A stretch of DNA of 11,293 nucleotides from an uncultured Lentisphaeria bacterium (lineage in GTDB: Bacteria > Verrucomicrobiota > Lentisphaeria > Victivallales > Victivallaceae), in contig CAIJKT010000983.1 in assembly GCA_903821255.1 (NCBI GenBank), forward strand, positions 1-11,293, written 5' to 3'. The notes beneath the pieces were generated by a model. That model had not been told where the DNA came from, did no database searches, and saw nothing but the letters and a program-made list of their open reading frames with translations. The stretch's first letter is position 1, and the number at the start of each line of letters is the position of its first letter. Of the stretch, positions 1 through 7,800 are shown in pieces. Made by a program: the position numbers and the translations under genes.

Positions 1-80
1 AACCTATATTCCGCAGTTGAACAATACATTTTTTGTTACTGCTTAATAAACAAAACTTTGCACAAATCAATGCATTTCCC
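1..80. repeat. Hairpin-forming direct repeat, copy 1
   Basis: This segment matches 280-359 base for base at an offset of 279 with roughly nine mismatches and no gaps. Inside it an inverted repeat can fold into a hairpin: GCAGT (13-17) pairs with ACTGC (38-42), and AACAA (20-24) pairs with TTGTT (33-37), around an 8-base loop. All the pairing bases are kept in copy 2, while several differences fall in the loop or outside the stem. Similarity stops near position 80. The copy begins at the window edge, so it may extend further left. It could be a REP- or MITE-like element, a duplicated transcript end, or the remnant of a coding repeat; I cannot assign a family. Confidence 0.75.
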
Positions 81-130
81 CGTCTCAGTTCCCAAGTGGT
101 CCGCAATATCTCGGCATATTTTCCGCAATT

Positions 131-146
131 ATAAATCATGATTTAT
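131..146. promoter_or_regulatory. Perfect 16-bp AT-rich palindrome
   Basis: ATAAATCATGATTTAT equals its own reverse complement over all 16 bases. It abuts, and shares two bases with, a second perfect palindrome at 145-160, with centres 14 bp apart. Perfect palindromes of this length usually mark binding sites for dimeric regulators. No protein can be named from the sequence, and the target gene is not evident in the window. Confidence 0.45.
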
Positions 147-160
147 CGAACCGGTTCGAT
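145..160. promoter_or_regulatory. LacI/GalR-type operator-like palindrome
   Basis: ATCGAACCGGTTCGAT is a perfect 16-bp palindrome with a central CG, the symmetry typical of LacI/GalR-family operators. A degenerate second copy, ATCGAACCAGTTCCAA, lies at 179-194, 34 bp away, and matches at ATCGAACC and GTTC. The two copies flank a TATAAT-like element and fit the spacer and the early transcribed region of a possible minus-strand promoter at 172-200. That arrangement would suit repression. The family assignment is inference from symmetry only. Confidence 0.5.
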
Positions 161-171
161 CTCTGTCTATT

Positions 172-200
172 ATAATACATCGAACCAGTTCCAAGCGCAA
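172..200 (-). promoter_or_regulatory. Candidate sigma70-like promoter, leftward
   Basis: Read on the minus strand, TTGCGC (200 to 195) is followed after 17 bases by TATTAT (177 to 172). An overlapping TATAAT also occurs at 174 to 169, with a 20-base gap. Transcription would start near 165 and run left out of the window through the palindromes and repeat copy 1. No leftward gene is visible within the first 165 bases. A rightward promoter using TATAAT at 171-176 lacks a credible -35 box. Confidence 0.3.
179..194. promoter_or_regulatory. Degenerate second operator copy
   Basis: ATCGAACCAGTTCCAA shares ATCGAACC and GTTC with the perfect palindrome at 145-160. The left half is intact and the right half has decayed. 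It lies inside the spacer of the candidate minus-strand promoter, where a bound repressor would block RNA polymerase. Confidence 0.35.
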
Positions 201-212
201 TACTTTTTCCAG

Positions 213-251
213 AAAAAAATCAAAAAAATGTTGATCTGCCAGAGTTGGCAG
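213..251 (-). terminator. Possible minus-strand intrinsic terminator
   Basis: CTGCCA (236-241) and TGGCAG (246-251) form a perfect 6-bp stem around GAGT. On the minus strand this hairpin is followed, after seven bases, by two runs of seven T (plus-strand A tracts at 222-228 and 213-219). The gap between stem and first T run is longer than in a canonical terminator, and the stem is short. A second small inverted repeat, CCGC/GCGG at 255-268, lies beside it. Confidence 0.3.
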
Positions 252-279
252 TATCCGCATTTACGCGGCGACAGCATTA

Positions 280-359
280 AACCTGTATTCCGCAGTTGAA
301 CAATACATTTCTTGTTACTGCTTAATGGATAAAACTTTGCACAAAGCAATACATTCACC
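280..359. repeat. Hairpin-forming direct repeat, copy 2
   Basis: Second copy of the repeat at 1-80. The hairpin arms are conserved: GCAGT (292-296) with ACTGC (317-321), and AACAA (299-303) with TTGTT (312-316). An outer inverted pair, CATTAA (275-280) and TTAATG (322-327), could extend the fold in this copy. The two copies flank about 200 bp holding the palindromes and the terminator-like hairpin. Confidence 0.75.
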
Positions 360-480
360 CGCCGGATTGGGCCGTCCGGACACAGCCCATTCGTCAGCTT
401 CACCTCGCAGTATGCCTGTACAGCGCCGGTTTGCTTCCCCGAATCCACGCACGGGCCGGCGCGACTGCGGAATACAGGTT
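280..480. repeat. GC-rich segment bounded by 17-bp inverted repeats
   Basis: The start of repeat copy 2, AACCTGTATTCCGCAGT (280-296), recurs in exact inverse at 464-480. The same motif with one change also begins copy 1 at 1-17. The enclosed DNA from about 355 to 480 is much richer in GC than its flanks. It contains an imperfect inverted repeat around 363-394 (GATTGGGC/GCCCATTC, 7 of 8 paired) enclosing the palindrome GTCCGGAC. Both strands are open over 325-529. The minus-strand reading from 529 to 170 is cysteine-rich but has no visible ribosome binding site. No target-site duplication is apparent. It may be a small non-autonomous mobile element or a gene remnant. Confidence 0.45.
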
Positions 481-577
481 GAAACTGCTTATGCCCGGCG
501 GGACAATGCAGAACAAAATAACGTTCCATGCAGGGGATGTATTTTGAAAGAATTTATAAGAAAATAGTGGAAAATGC

Positions 578-606
578 TTGCTTTTTGTGCGCTTTTCATG
601 TACAAT
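578..606 (+). promoter_or_regulatory. Sigma70-type promoter of the small membrane protein gene
   Basis: TTGCTT (578-583) and TACAAT (601-606) are separated by exactly 17 bases. The DNA immediately upstream (541-577) is AT-rich, as in an UP element. Transcription would begin near 613, leaving a leader of about 37 bases before the start codon at 650. This is the best promoter match in the window. With no clear terminator between 1066 and 1225, it could also feed the rec operon. Confidence 0.65.
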
Positions 607-649
607 TCTCTTGTTGCTTTTTATAATTAAAATCGGGAGAATAATTAAA

Positions 650-1066
650 TTGACGGACATTCAATATATCACTTTGATTGTAGTTGGTGTTTTGACCTGG
701 CTGGTATTTATTCTGGGCGTGGCCAAATTCTCAAAATTCTGCCTGCAATTTGTCGTGTACCGCAAAGATCTGGACATTAATCTTACCGGCATGGGTTCAA
801 GCGTCAAGAAACTCCAGAATTCCATTTCCGAAATGATTCTTGAGCAGCGCCGCACCAATAAACTGATGCTTGAACTGATCGAGAACAACAAGCCTGCCGA
901 TGGCGGCAGCACGGGCAATAATGAGAGCGGTGATCTTCAGATGGAATATCAGGTTCCCTCGCAGAATCCTGAATCAGAATTTATTTTCCACGGCAACGAA
1001 AGTCAAATTCCCGCGGAGCCTGAATCTGAATTTATTTTCCACGGCAACGAAAGCCAGCATCAATAG
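650..1066 (+). CDS. Small single-pass membrane protein with C-terminal tandem repeat, function unknown
   Basis: I do not recognise this 138-residue protein. The start chosen is TTG at 650, because GGGAGA (635-640) lies nine bases upstream. The frame is open further left, but a start at 578 would sit inside the promoter -35 box. Residues about 6-25 form one hydrophobic membrane segment. A short basic/hydrophobic linker follows, then a likely coiled coil (about 50-78, with KKLQNSISEMILEQRR). The last 60 residues are acidic and low in complexity, ending in two copies of PESEFIFHGNESQ spaced 17 residues apart. The layout (N-terminal anchor, then coiled coil) superficially recalls PspB, but no sequence match is claimed. 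The N-terminus probably anchors a cytoplasmic coiled-coil stalk. It precedes recC by 158 bp in the same direction, and no functional link to RecBCD is evident. Confidence 0.7.
   Translation: MTDIQYITLIVVGVLTWLVFILGVAKFSKFCLQFVVYRKDLDINLTGMGSSVKKLQNSISEMILEQRRTNKLMLELIENNKPADGGSTGNNESGDLQMEYQVPSQNPESEFIFHGNESQIPAEPESEFIFHGNESQHQ
968..1056 (+). repeat. 51-bp period tandem repeat inside a coding region
   Basis: Two 38-base units, 968-1005 and 1019-1056, match at 36 positions and start 51 bases (17 codons) apart. Each encodes PESEFIFHGNESQ. One mismatch is silent within Ser (TCA/TCT) and the other is silent within Ser (AGT/AGC). The protein copies are therefore identical, which suggests recent duplication or selection on the peptide. 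Confidence 0.85.
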
Positions 1067-1224
1067 TTTTGACGAAATGACATTCTGATAAGCCGCTTCC
1101 GCCAGCAAGCCGTTATTTCCTGCCGGTATTCGCTTTAAATCATGCGGTTTCGATTGATTTTTACCGTCGTGACGCTATTGTTTTATGATAGTGTTCGCCA
1201 TCGTTTGAGATTCATAGGGGAAAT
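1067..1224 (+). promoter_or_regulatory. Leader region of the rec operon with candidate promoter
   Basis: This gap holds no gene and no convincing terminator hairpin. Two weak overlapping promoter readings exist: TTTACC (1160-1165), 18 bases, TATGAT (1184-1189), and TTGATT (1154-1159), 16 bases, TATTGT (1176-1181). The first gives a start near 1196 and a leader of about 29 bases. An inverted pair, AAATCA (1137-1142) and TGATTT (1155-1160), overlaps the -35 region. AGGGG (1216-1220), four bases before the ATG at 1225, serves as ribosome binding site; the spacing is short. Confidence 0.4.
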
Positions 1225-4200
1225 ATGATTTCTGCCGATAATTTAACCGTAGACAACCGCTTTAAATTGATCTCCGGCAATCGTCTTGAATGTCTTGCGC
1301 GGGATTTGTCACAGCATCTTGCCGGGCGGGATATTTTCACTCCGGAAATAATTGTCGTGCAGAGCCGGGGCATGGAGCGCTGGCTTTCGCTGCGTCTGGC
1401 CGAATTTAACGGCATTGCCGCCAATCTGCAATTTCCTTTTCCGAAAGCGTTTATCAGCGATCATATTTTTCGCGCGGTTTCGCCGGAGATCCGCGAACAT
1501 GATGTATTTCCTTCTCCGGAAATATCGGTCTGGAAGATCTGCGAACTGCTGCCGGACCTGATTGAGTCAGACGCGGATTTCGCGCAACTGCGGAACTATA
1601 CCGGGGGCGACCATTCCGGACTTAAACTGTTTCAACTGGCGGAGCAACTGGCGACTCTTTTTGACAACTATCTGGTGTTCCGGCCCGATGTGATCAGCGA
1701 GTGGGACAACCGGCGGAACCCCCTGGCCGCGTTTCCTGAAAGCAGATGGCAGATGAAGCTTTGGAACAGATTGTCCGCCGGCAGCCGCCCGGTGCATTTC
1801 GCTTCCATGTACGCGGCGTTCCTGAAACTGATTTATCCGGATCTATATCCGGACTGCGGCGGGGCGGATTATCAGGCTGACAGCGTCGCGTTTGAGCTGC
1901 CGCCGCGGATATTTTTCTTTGGTTTCACCTCGCTCTCGCCGGCGTTTATGGATATGATTTTCGCGGTATCGAAAATCACCGAGGTATATTTTTACTATCT
2001 TAACCCGTGCCGGGAGCAGGCATGGGAATATGTGCTGACCGGGAAACAGGAAATGAACCTGATCGGGCGTGAACTCAAGAATCTGGTGGAGAAATCCGAC
2101 CTGAAAGACGGTTTCATCAAGCAGGAGCTCAGCGACCGCCTGAGCGCGCTTTATATTGTCAGCGGCAATAGTCTCCTGGGTTCGCTCGGTACGCAGGGGC
2201 GCGAATTTTTCGGATTGATCAATTCCCTGAACAGCGAAGACTGCGAGATGCTTTTTGACGAAAATCCGGCGGCGGATACGCTGCTGCGCAAAATTCAGCG
2301 CGATATTCAGGAACTGCGCAACCCGGCGGACGAAAAAGATCCGCGCGAGGCGCTGATTGCCGCCGGCGACCGCAGCATCCAGATCCATTCGTGCCACAGC
2401 CCGATGCGCGAGGTCGAGGCGCTGTTCGAAAACCTGATTGACATGTTCAGCCGCGACGCGACGCTGCTGCCGAAAGATGTCATGGTGCTGATTCCGGAAA
2501 TTGAGAAATACGCTCCTTACATCGAAGCGGTATTCAATTCCCGTCCGCATGACGATCCGCAATGGTTTTTTGCGACTATTGCCGACCGCCGCCGGAGTTG
2601 CTCCGATGCGGAAGCCACCGCTTTCATCGGCATTCTCAATCTTTGCTCCAGCCGGTTCAAGGCTCCGGATGTGCTTGATATCCTGGAAAATCCGGCGGTG
2701 GCCGGCTGTTTCGGGATCGGGGAGGACAGGCTGCCGCTTATCAGGCAGTGGATTTGCGATGCGAACATCAACTGGGGGATTGACGCCGAGTTCAGGGAAC
2801 ATACTGAAGGCGTGGATGTTGCGTTTCGCGAAAATTCCTGGCGCTTCGGGCTTGCCCGGATGCAGGCCGGGTTTGCGATGGGCGGCGGCCAGGCCGGGGA
2901 GGAGGCCATTTTCAGCGGATATTCCGGAGACATTCTGCCGTGCGGCGGCTTTTCCGAACAGAATGCCGATCTTCTCGGCCGATTCGCCGAATTCATGGAA
3001 CTGCTGTTCGGGATGTTTCAGGCGGTCAGATATCCCAAACCCGACGGTCATGGCAATCAGGTTTTTACCGCGCCGTGGTGGAAGCGTTTTCTGCTCGGCA
3101 TAATCAATAATTTCTTTTCCGGCAGAACCTGTTTTGCCGAGGCCGTGCAGGAACTGCGCGAAGCGGTCAATACCGTCACCGGCAATATGGAAAAAGGCGG
3201 ACTGCGGGAAAAGGCCGGTCTGGAAGTGATGATTTACGCGCTGAAATCCGCGCTGGATTCCACCAGCGTCAGCGGCGGTTTCCTGCGCGGCGGCGTGACT
3301 TTCTGCGAGGCCCGGCCGCTGCGCAGCATTCCTTCGCGCGTCATCTGCATGCTCGGCATGGACGAGAACAGTTTTCCCCGGCAGACCGGAAGCGCCAGTT
3401 TTGACCTGATGGCGTCACGTCCGCGTTTCGGTGACCGTTCCGCCCGCAATGACGACCGTTTTTTGTTTCTGGAGAGCCTGATTTCAGCGCGTGACGTTTT
3501 TTATCTCAGTTACACCGGGCAGGGGAACAAAGACAATACTGAATATCCGTCCAGCGTGCTGGTCAGTGAACTGCTGGATTACATCGCATCCGGCTACCGC
3601 TTTACGCAGAGCGCGAGCCAGGGGGATAATCGCGGGGATATTGAAAAAAGACTGAAGATAAAGCACCCCCTGCAGGCATTCAGCTGGCGGTATTTTGCCG
3701 CAGATCCGGAGACGGCGGACGCCGCTCAGCCGGTGGCGCCGCCGGTCTCGTATTCCAGGGAAAATCTGCATGCGGCGGAAATGCTGTTCCTGCCGCGCTT
3801 CAGGCAGGAATTCCTGAAAAATGAACTGGCGGAGCCGCCGGATGAACTGCTGCGGATAAACCTTGCCGACCTGGTTGTCTTCTTCCGCAATCCGGCTAAA
3901 TATTTTCTGACGAAAAGACTGATGATCCGGCCTTCGATTGAAGATATTCCGGAAATTTCGGAATGCGAGAAGTTCGGGCTGAACGGACTGGATAAATATA
4001 AAATCGCGGAAAAAATGATCCGGGATAATATTGCGGTATGGCAGGACGGCGGACGTGAAACGCTGCGCGGGCAACTGAAGCGCCATTACCAGGCGTCCGG
4101 CGAACTTTCGCCGGGATCATGGGGCGAACAGCAGTTTGCATCGCTGTTTCTGGAGACCGCCGCTTTTGCTGAAAGAATCGCCCCGCATGTGCGCCGGAAG

Positions 4201-4800
4201 ATCGATCCGCTGACTGCGGGCATCAGTTTTGAAAACGGGATTTCAATGTTTGCGCGGCTGGAGGATATTTATGCTGATGAAAATGATTCTCCATGCCAGA
4301 TTCTTTTCAGATATGCCGGTTTGAAGGAGTCCGATATGATTCGCGCCGCAATCTTCAACCTGGCGGCGAATCTTGAACCGCTGTCTAAAATTGCGGAAGC
4401 GCCGCTGAACACTCTGCTGATCGGCAAAGATAAACATTGCCAGTATGCGGCTGAATCACCCGAAACGGCTGCTGAAAAACTCTGTCTGCTGCTGGATATG
4501 TTCATCGGCGGCCTGCGTAAACCGCTGCCGTTTTTCCCGGCAACCTCCACAGCCTATTATCGCGCCATGATTAAAAGCGGCGACCGGGAAAAGGCGCTGG
4601 ACGCGGCAGTTAAAAAATGGGAATCCGACTTTGCCGGCGACGCTGAATCGAACAATGATTATTTCAGGTTTTTCCACCGGGATGTGCTGCCTGCCGGAAA
4701 AGAGTTTGAAGACACTGCAATGCTGCTTGGCCGCCTGCTGCAACTGGACAAAGTGAAAGTTGACAACAGCAAACTGGAAAAGGGGGGCTCTGATGAATGA
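1225..4800 (+). CDS. recC: RecC, Chi-recognition subunit of the RecBCD helicase-nuclease
   Basis: RecC holds the complex together, splits the DNA strands with its pin and scans the 3'-ended strand for Chi. This copy has 1191 residues, against 1122 in E. coli. Family hallmarks run throughout: VQSRGMERWLSLRLAEFNGI near residues 45-64 and QLATLFDNYLVFRPD near 140-154. Others are CHSPMREVEALFENL near 390, RQWICDANINWGID, and VICMLGMDENSFPRQ near 706 followed by FDLMASRPRFGDRSARNDDR and PSSVLVSELLDYI. The C-terminal nuclease-like fold starts around 880 with FFRNPAKYF. As in other RecC proteins, no Walker A or nuclease catalytic triad is seen, consistent with an inactivated helicase/nuclease fold. 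Most residues that contact Chi in E. coli RecC appear substituted (see findings). The ATG at 1225 is preceded by AGGGG and gives an N-terminus of normal length. The 3' end overlaps recB by eight bases. Confidence 0.97.
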   Translation: MISADNLTVDNRFKLISGNRLECLARDLSQHLAGRDIFTPEIIVVQSRGMERWLSLRLAEFNGIAANLQFPFPKAFISDHIFRAVSPEIREHDVFPSPEISVWKICELLPDLIESDADFAQLRNYTGGDHSGLKLFQLAEQLATLFDNYLVFRPDVISEWDNRRNPLAAFPESRWQMKLWNRLSAGSRPVHFASMYAAFLKLIYPDLYPDCGGADYQADSVAFELPPRIFFFGFTSLSPAFMDMIFAVSKITEVYFYYLNPCREQAWEYVLTGKQEMNLIGRELKNLVEKSDLKDGFIKQELSDRLSALYIVSGNSLLGSLGTQGREFFGLINSLNSEDCEMLFDENPAADTLLRKIQRDIQELRNPADEKDPREALIAAGDRSIQIHSCHSPMREVEALFENLIDMFSRDATLLPKDVMVLIPEIEKYAPYIEAVFNSRPHDDPQWFFATIADRRRSCSDAEATAFIGILNLCSSRFKAPDVLDILENPAVAGCFGIGEDRLPLIRQWICDANINWGIDAEFREHTEGVDVAFRENSWRFGLARMQAGFAMGGGQAGEEAIFSGYSGDILPCGGFSEQNADLLGRFAEFMELLFGMFQAVRYPKPDGHGNQVFTAPWWKRFLLGIINNFFSGRTCFAEAVQELREAVNTVTGNMEKGGLREKAGLEVMIYALKSALDSTSVSGGFLRGGVTFCEARPLRSIPSRVICMLGMDENSFPRQTGSASFDLMASRPRFGDRSARNDDRFLFLESLISARDVFYLSYTGQGNKDNTEYPSSVLVSELLDYIASGYRFTQSASQGDNRGDIEKRLKIKHPLQAFSWRYFAADPETADAAQPVAPPVSYSRENLHAAEMLFLPRFRQEFLKNELAEPPDELLRINLADLVVFFRNPAKYFLTKRLMIRPSIEDIPEISECEKFGLNGLDKYKIAEKMIRDNIAVWQDGGRETLRGQLKRHYQASGELSPGSWGEQQFASLFLETAAFAERIAPHVRRKIDPLTAGISFENGISMFARLEDIYADENDSPCQILFRYAGLKESDMIRAAIFNLAANLEPLSKIAEAPLNTLLIGKDKHCQYAAESPETAAEKLCLLLDMFIGGLRKPLPFFPATSTAYYRAMIKSGDREKALDAAVKKWESDFAGDAESNNDYFRFFHRDVLPAGKEFEDTAMLLGRLLQLDKVKVDNSKLEKGGSDE
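4781..4800 (+). promoter_or_regulatory. recB ribosome binding site and recC/recB overlap
   Basis: AGGGGGG (4781-4787) stands five bases before the recB ATG at 4793, inside the last codons of recC. The recC stop TGA (4798-4800) lies downstream of the recB start, so the genes overlap by eight bases. This decides the recB start: an in-frame TTG at 4760 has no comparable site and would add 11 residues lacking family similarity. Confidence 0.75.
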
Positions 4801-7800
4801 ATTTGATCTTTTGAGCCAGCCTTTGCGGGCGGGGACCGTCAGCCTGATTGAAGCCAGCGCCGGCACCGGCAAGACGACCGCCATTGAAAATCTGTTCATC
4901 CGCCTGCTGCTTGAGGGGATTGAGCGCGACGGCGAAAATATTACGCTGGAAGTTAAACAGATACTGGTCGTGACTTTCACCGAAGCCGCCACCGCGGAAC
5001 TGGTGGACCGGGTGCGCCGGAATATTTTCCGGGCGATTGAATTGCTGAATGCCAGGCTGGTGGTGGACGAGGTTAATTATCTGGAGAAAAAACCGGAGGA
5101 GATTTCCGATATTCTGATCCGGCTGCTGGTAAATTTCCTGACAAAAAACAGCCATGACGGCGGGCCGGACAGAAGAAATGTCCATTATGCGAACCATCTG
5201 CTGCATGCCGCGCTGTCAGATTTTGATGAGGCGTCCATTTCCACCATTCACGGTTTCTGTTCGAGAATGCTTAACGAATTCGCCTTTGAAAGCGGCGTGT
5301 CGTTCGGGGCTGAACTTATAACTGACGACCGCCTGCTGGTTGATGAGGTTGCCGCCGATTATTGGAGACAGCATTTTTATGCGCCTGATTCCAAACTGAA
5401 ATGCGCGGCCGCCGGAGCCGGGGGATTAAGCCCGGATGAACTGTCCCGCCTGGCCAGGAATATCCTTAAAGCTCCGGAAATTAAAATGTCTGGCGAGGAA
5501 AACATTCCTGAAGTTGCTTCCGTCTACACGAATTTGGAGACAGCGTTCAGGCAACTGGCGGATTTTTTCATTCCCCGCCAGGCGGAGATAAGCCGGTTGC
5601 TGCGGGAGAATCTGAATATTTTCAAAGTGGATTTCAGGCGGGAATTTCCTGATGCGCTTAGTGCGCTGACAAGCGGGCTGGAGAAGACAGATTTCACTTC
5701 CGCGATGAACGGACTCGGGGTTTTCTATCCGGATTATTTTGCCGGAAATCAGCAGAAGAGGAAAGTCTGGAATGCCGGGGACGGCCTGATGCCGCCGGTG
5801 ATCGGGGAACTGCTGAAACTGTGCGGGAAACTTAAGCAGGCGGCCAATGATTTTTGCGTGGCGGTAAAGACTGGTTTTGTCCGGCATCTGCGCGATTCCG
5901 GGGCGCTGAAATCGAAAAAGCGGATGTTGCAGGTGCAGTCGTTCGATGACCTGCTGTCCGACATGCATTCCGCGCTCAAAGCGCAGCCGTCTTTCGCCGA
6001 CCGCATCCGCCGGCGTTTCAAAGTGGCGCTGATTGATGAATTTCAGGATACCGATCCGGTGCAATATGATATTTTCCGGCTGATATTTCAGGATAAATCA
6101 ACGCTGATGCTGATGGTCGGCGATCCCAAGCAGTCGATTTACGCGTTCCGCGGGGCAGACATATATTCCTATCTGCATGTTGCCGGCCAACTGGACAGTT
6201 CCAGCCGGACTACGCTAAACAAGAATTTCCGTTCATCCAGCCGCCTGCTGGAGGCGTTCAACACTGTCTTCGGCGCTGAAAATCCGTTTGTCGAAAAAGA
6301 TATCATCTATCTGCCGGCCGAATCCGGCAGGGAGCCTGACCGGCTGGTAATCGAGGGCGAGGATATTGAGTCATCGCCGCTGAAGCTGTGGATGCTGGAG
6401 CCGGACGGCGACCAGGAGCCGCTTTCCAGAAAAAATGCGGTTGACCGCCTGCGCAAAGCGACGGCTTCGAAAATCGCCTGGATGCTGCGCGAGGCCGGAA
6501 AAATTAATGCTGAAGGGCAATCCCTCGCCAGGTTTGAAAAGATAAATTCCGCCGGTAAATGTGAGTGCAAAGCGGTGAAAGCGTCCGATATCGCCGTGCT
6601 GACCGATTCCAACCGGGAGGCCCGGCTGATGCGCGAGGCGCTGGCGGACGCCGGAGTTCCCGCCGTGCTTCAGAATTCCGGCAATATCTTTGACACTGAC
6701 GAGGCCGGTGAATTATATCATGTGCTGCGCGCGGCGGCAGAGCCGGGTCGCGACCCGCTCCTGCGCACCGCGCTGGCGACTGCCATGTTCGGACTCAACG
6801 GCGAAGACATCGCCGGACTTGACAATCCTGCCGGAAATACCGGAGAACCGGAAATCGAAATCTGGCGGCAGCTTTTTCTGAAATGGAATACCCTGTGGCG
6901 GGAAAAAGGTTTTGTCCAGATGTTTTTCCGGATGCTCAGCGAGGATGCGGTACATTCCGCAAAGCGGTTGAGTGTCCGCGAGAATCTGCTGGGATTGCCG
7001 CAGGGCGAACGCCATCTGACTGATCTGCTGCATCTGGGAGAGCTGCTGCATCAGGCGTCGCGCGGCGGCGCTCTCGGCTTGAACGGCCTGATTGCCTGGA
7101 TGCATGAGCGCATTCTGCGTCCGGAGGAAAACGAAGAGCACGAGCAGCGGCTGGAAAGCGATGACGAGGCCGTGAAGATCATGACCGTGCATAAGAGCAA
7201 GGGACTTCAATTCCCGATTGTATTCTGTCCGTTTTCCTGGAACAGGGGATTCTATTACAAGGAATATTACTCCAACGACCGGAAAGAGGAAATTGATTTC
7301 TTCTTTCATCTTCAGGAAGGCGGCGGCGCGTATAAGCTGCTTTTTGAGGCCGGGTATGGCGATCTGCCGGCCAACCGCATCCGGTACCGGCGGGAGAAAC
7401 TGGCGGAATCGCTGCGGCTGTTATATGTGGCGCTGACCCGGGCTAAGCAGTTCTGTTGTGTCGGCTGGGGGAGCATTAAAGAAACTGAAGACAGCGCGCT
7501 GATGTATCTGGCGCGGAACTGGGCCGGACCGGATATGCAGAATTATCTTGAACATCACGGTGAAAATCTGATTCCGGGGCAGGGGGAAAATTCTCTTAAA
7601 TGGGCAGACTGCGGAGCGATCAGTCAGGAAATTCCGTTTGCAGATTCCGTTCAGTATGAAGCCGTGCGGAAACAGTTGCCGCTTGAAGCTCAATATCAGT
7701 CGCAGCCGATTCCCGCCGACTGGGGCATAATGAGTTTCTCCAGCCTTTCAGCCGGAACCCATACCGGTAAAGACCAGGCTCCGGGCTGGGATGAAGGCAG

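Noticed and set aside
170..529. Minus-strand 119-codon open frame, cysteine-rich
   Set aside because: Not listed as a gene: no Shine-Dalgarno site before the ATG, it crosses repeat copy 2 and a terminator-like hairpin, and its C-terminal part runs into AT-rich non-coding-like sequence. Kept only as a finding.
325..567. Plus-strand 80-codon open frame beginning MDKTLHKAIHS
   Set aside because: No ribosome binding site precedes the ATG, it lies inside the repeat and inverted-repeat segment, and the product is rich in Arg, Ser and Pro as expected of a shadow frame in GC-rich DNA.
578..649. Longer N-terminus for the small membrane protein, from TTG at 578
   Set aside because: That codon is the promoter -35 box itself, and the transcript would start downstream of it. 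The TTG at 650 has a well-placed GGGAGA.
1..650. CRISPR array suggested by repeated sequences
   Set aside because: There are only two 80-bp copies 279 bp apart, with unequal internal features and no cas genes; this is not a repeat-spacer pattern.
1067..1150. Intrinsic terminator after the small membrane protein gene
   Set aside because: I found no stable GC stem followed by a T run; AAGCCG occurs twice directly, not inverted.
1843..3051. Long minus-strand open frame of about 400 codons inside recC
   Set aside because: It is antisense to the strongly conserved recC frame, has biased composition typical of the complement of GC-rich codons, and shows no recognisable domain.
5056..5063. E. coli Chi octamer GCTGGTGG on the plus strand in recB
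   Set aside because: It sits in ordinary Leu-Val codons, and CTG/GTG are frequent here. This RecC has altered Chi-contact residues, so the match is most likely chance.
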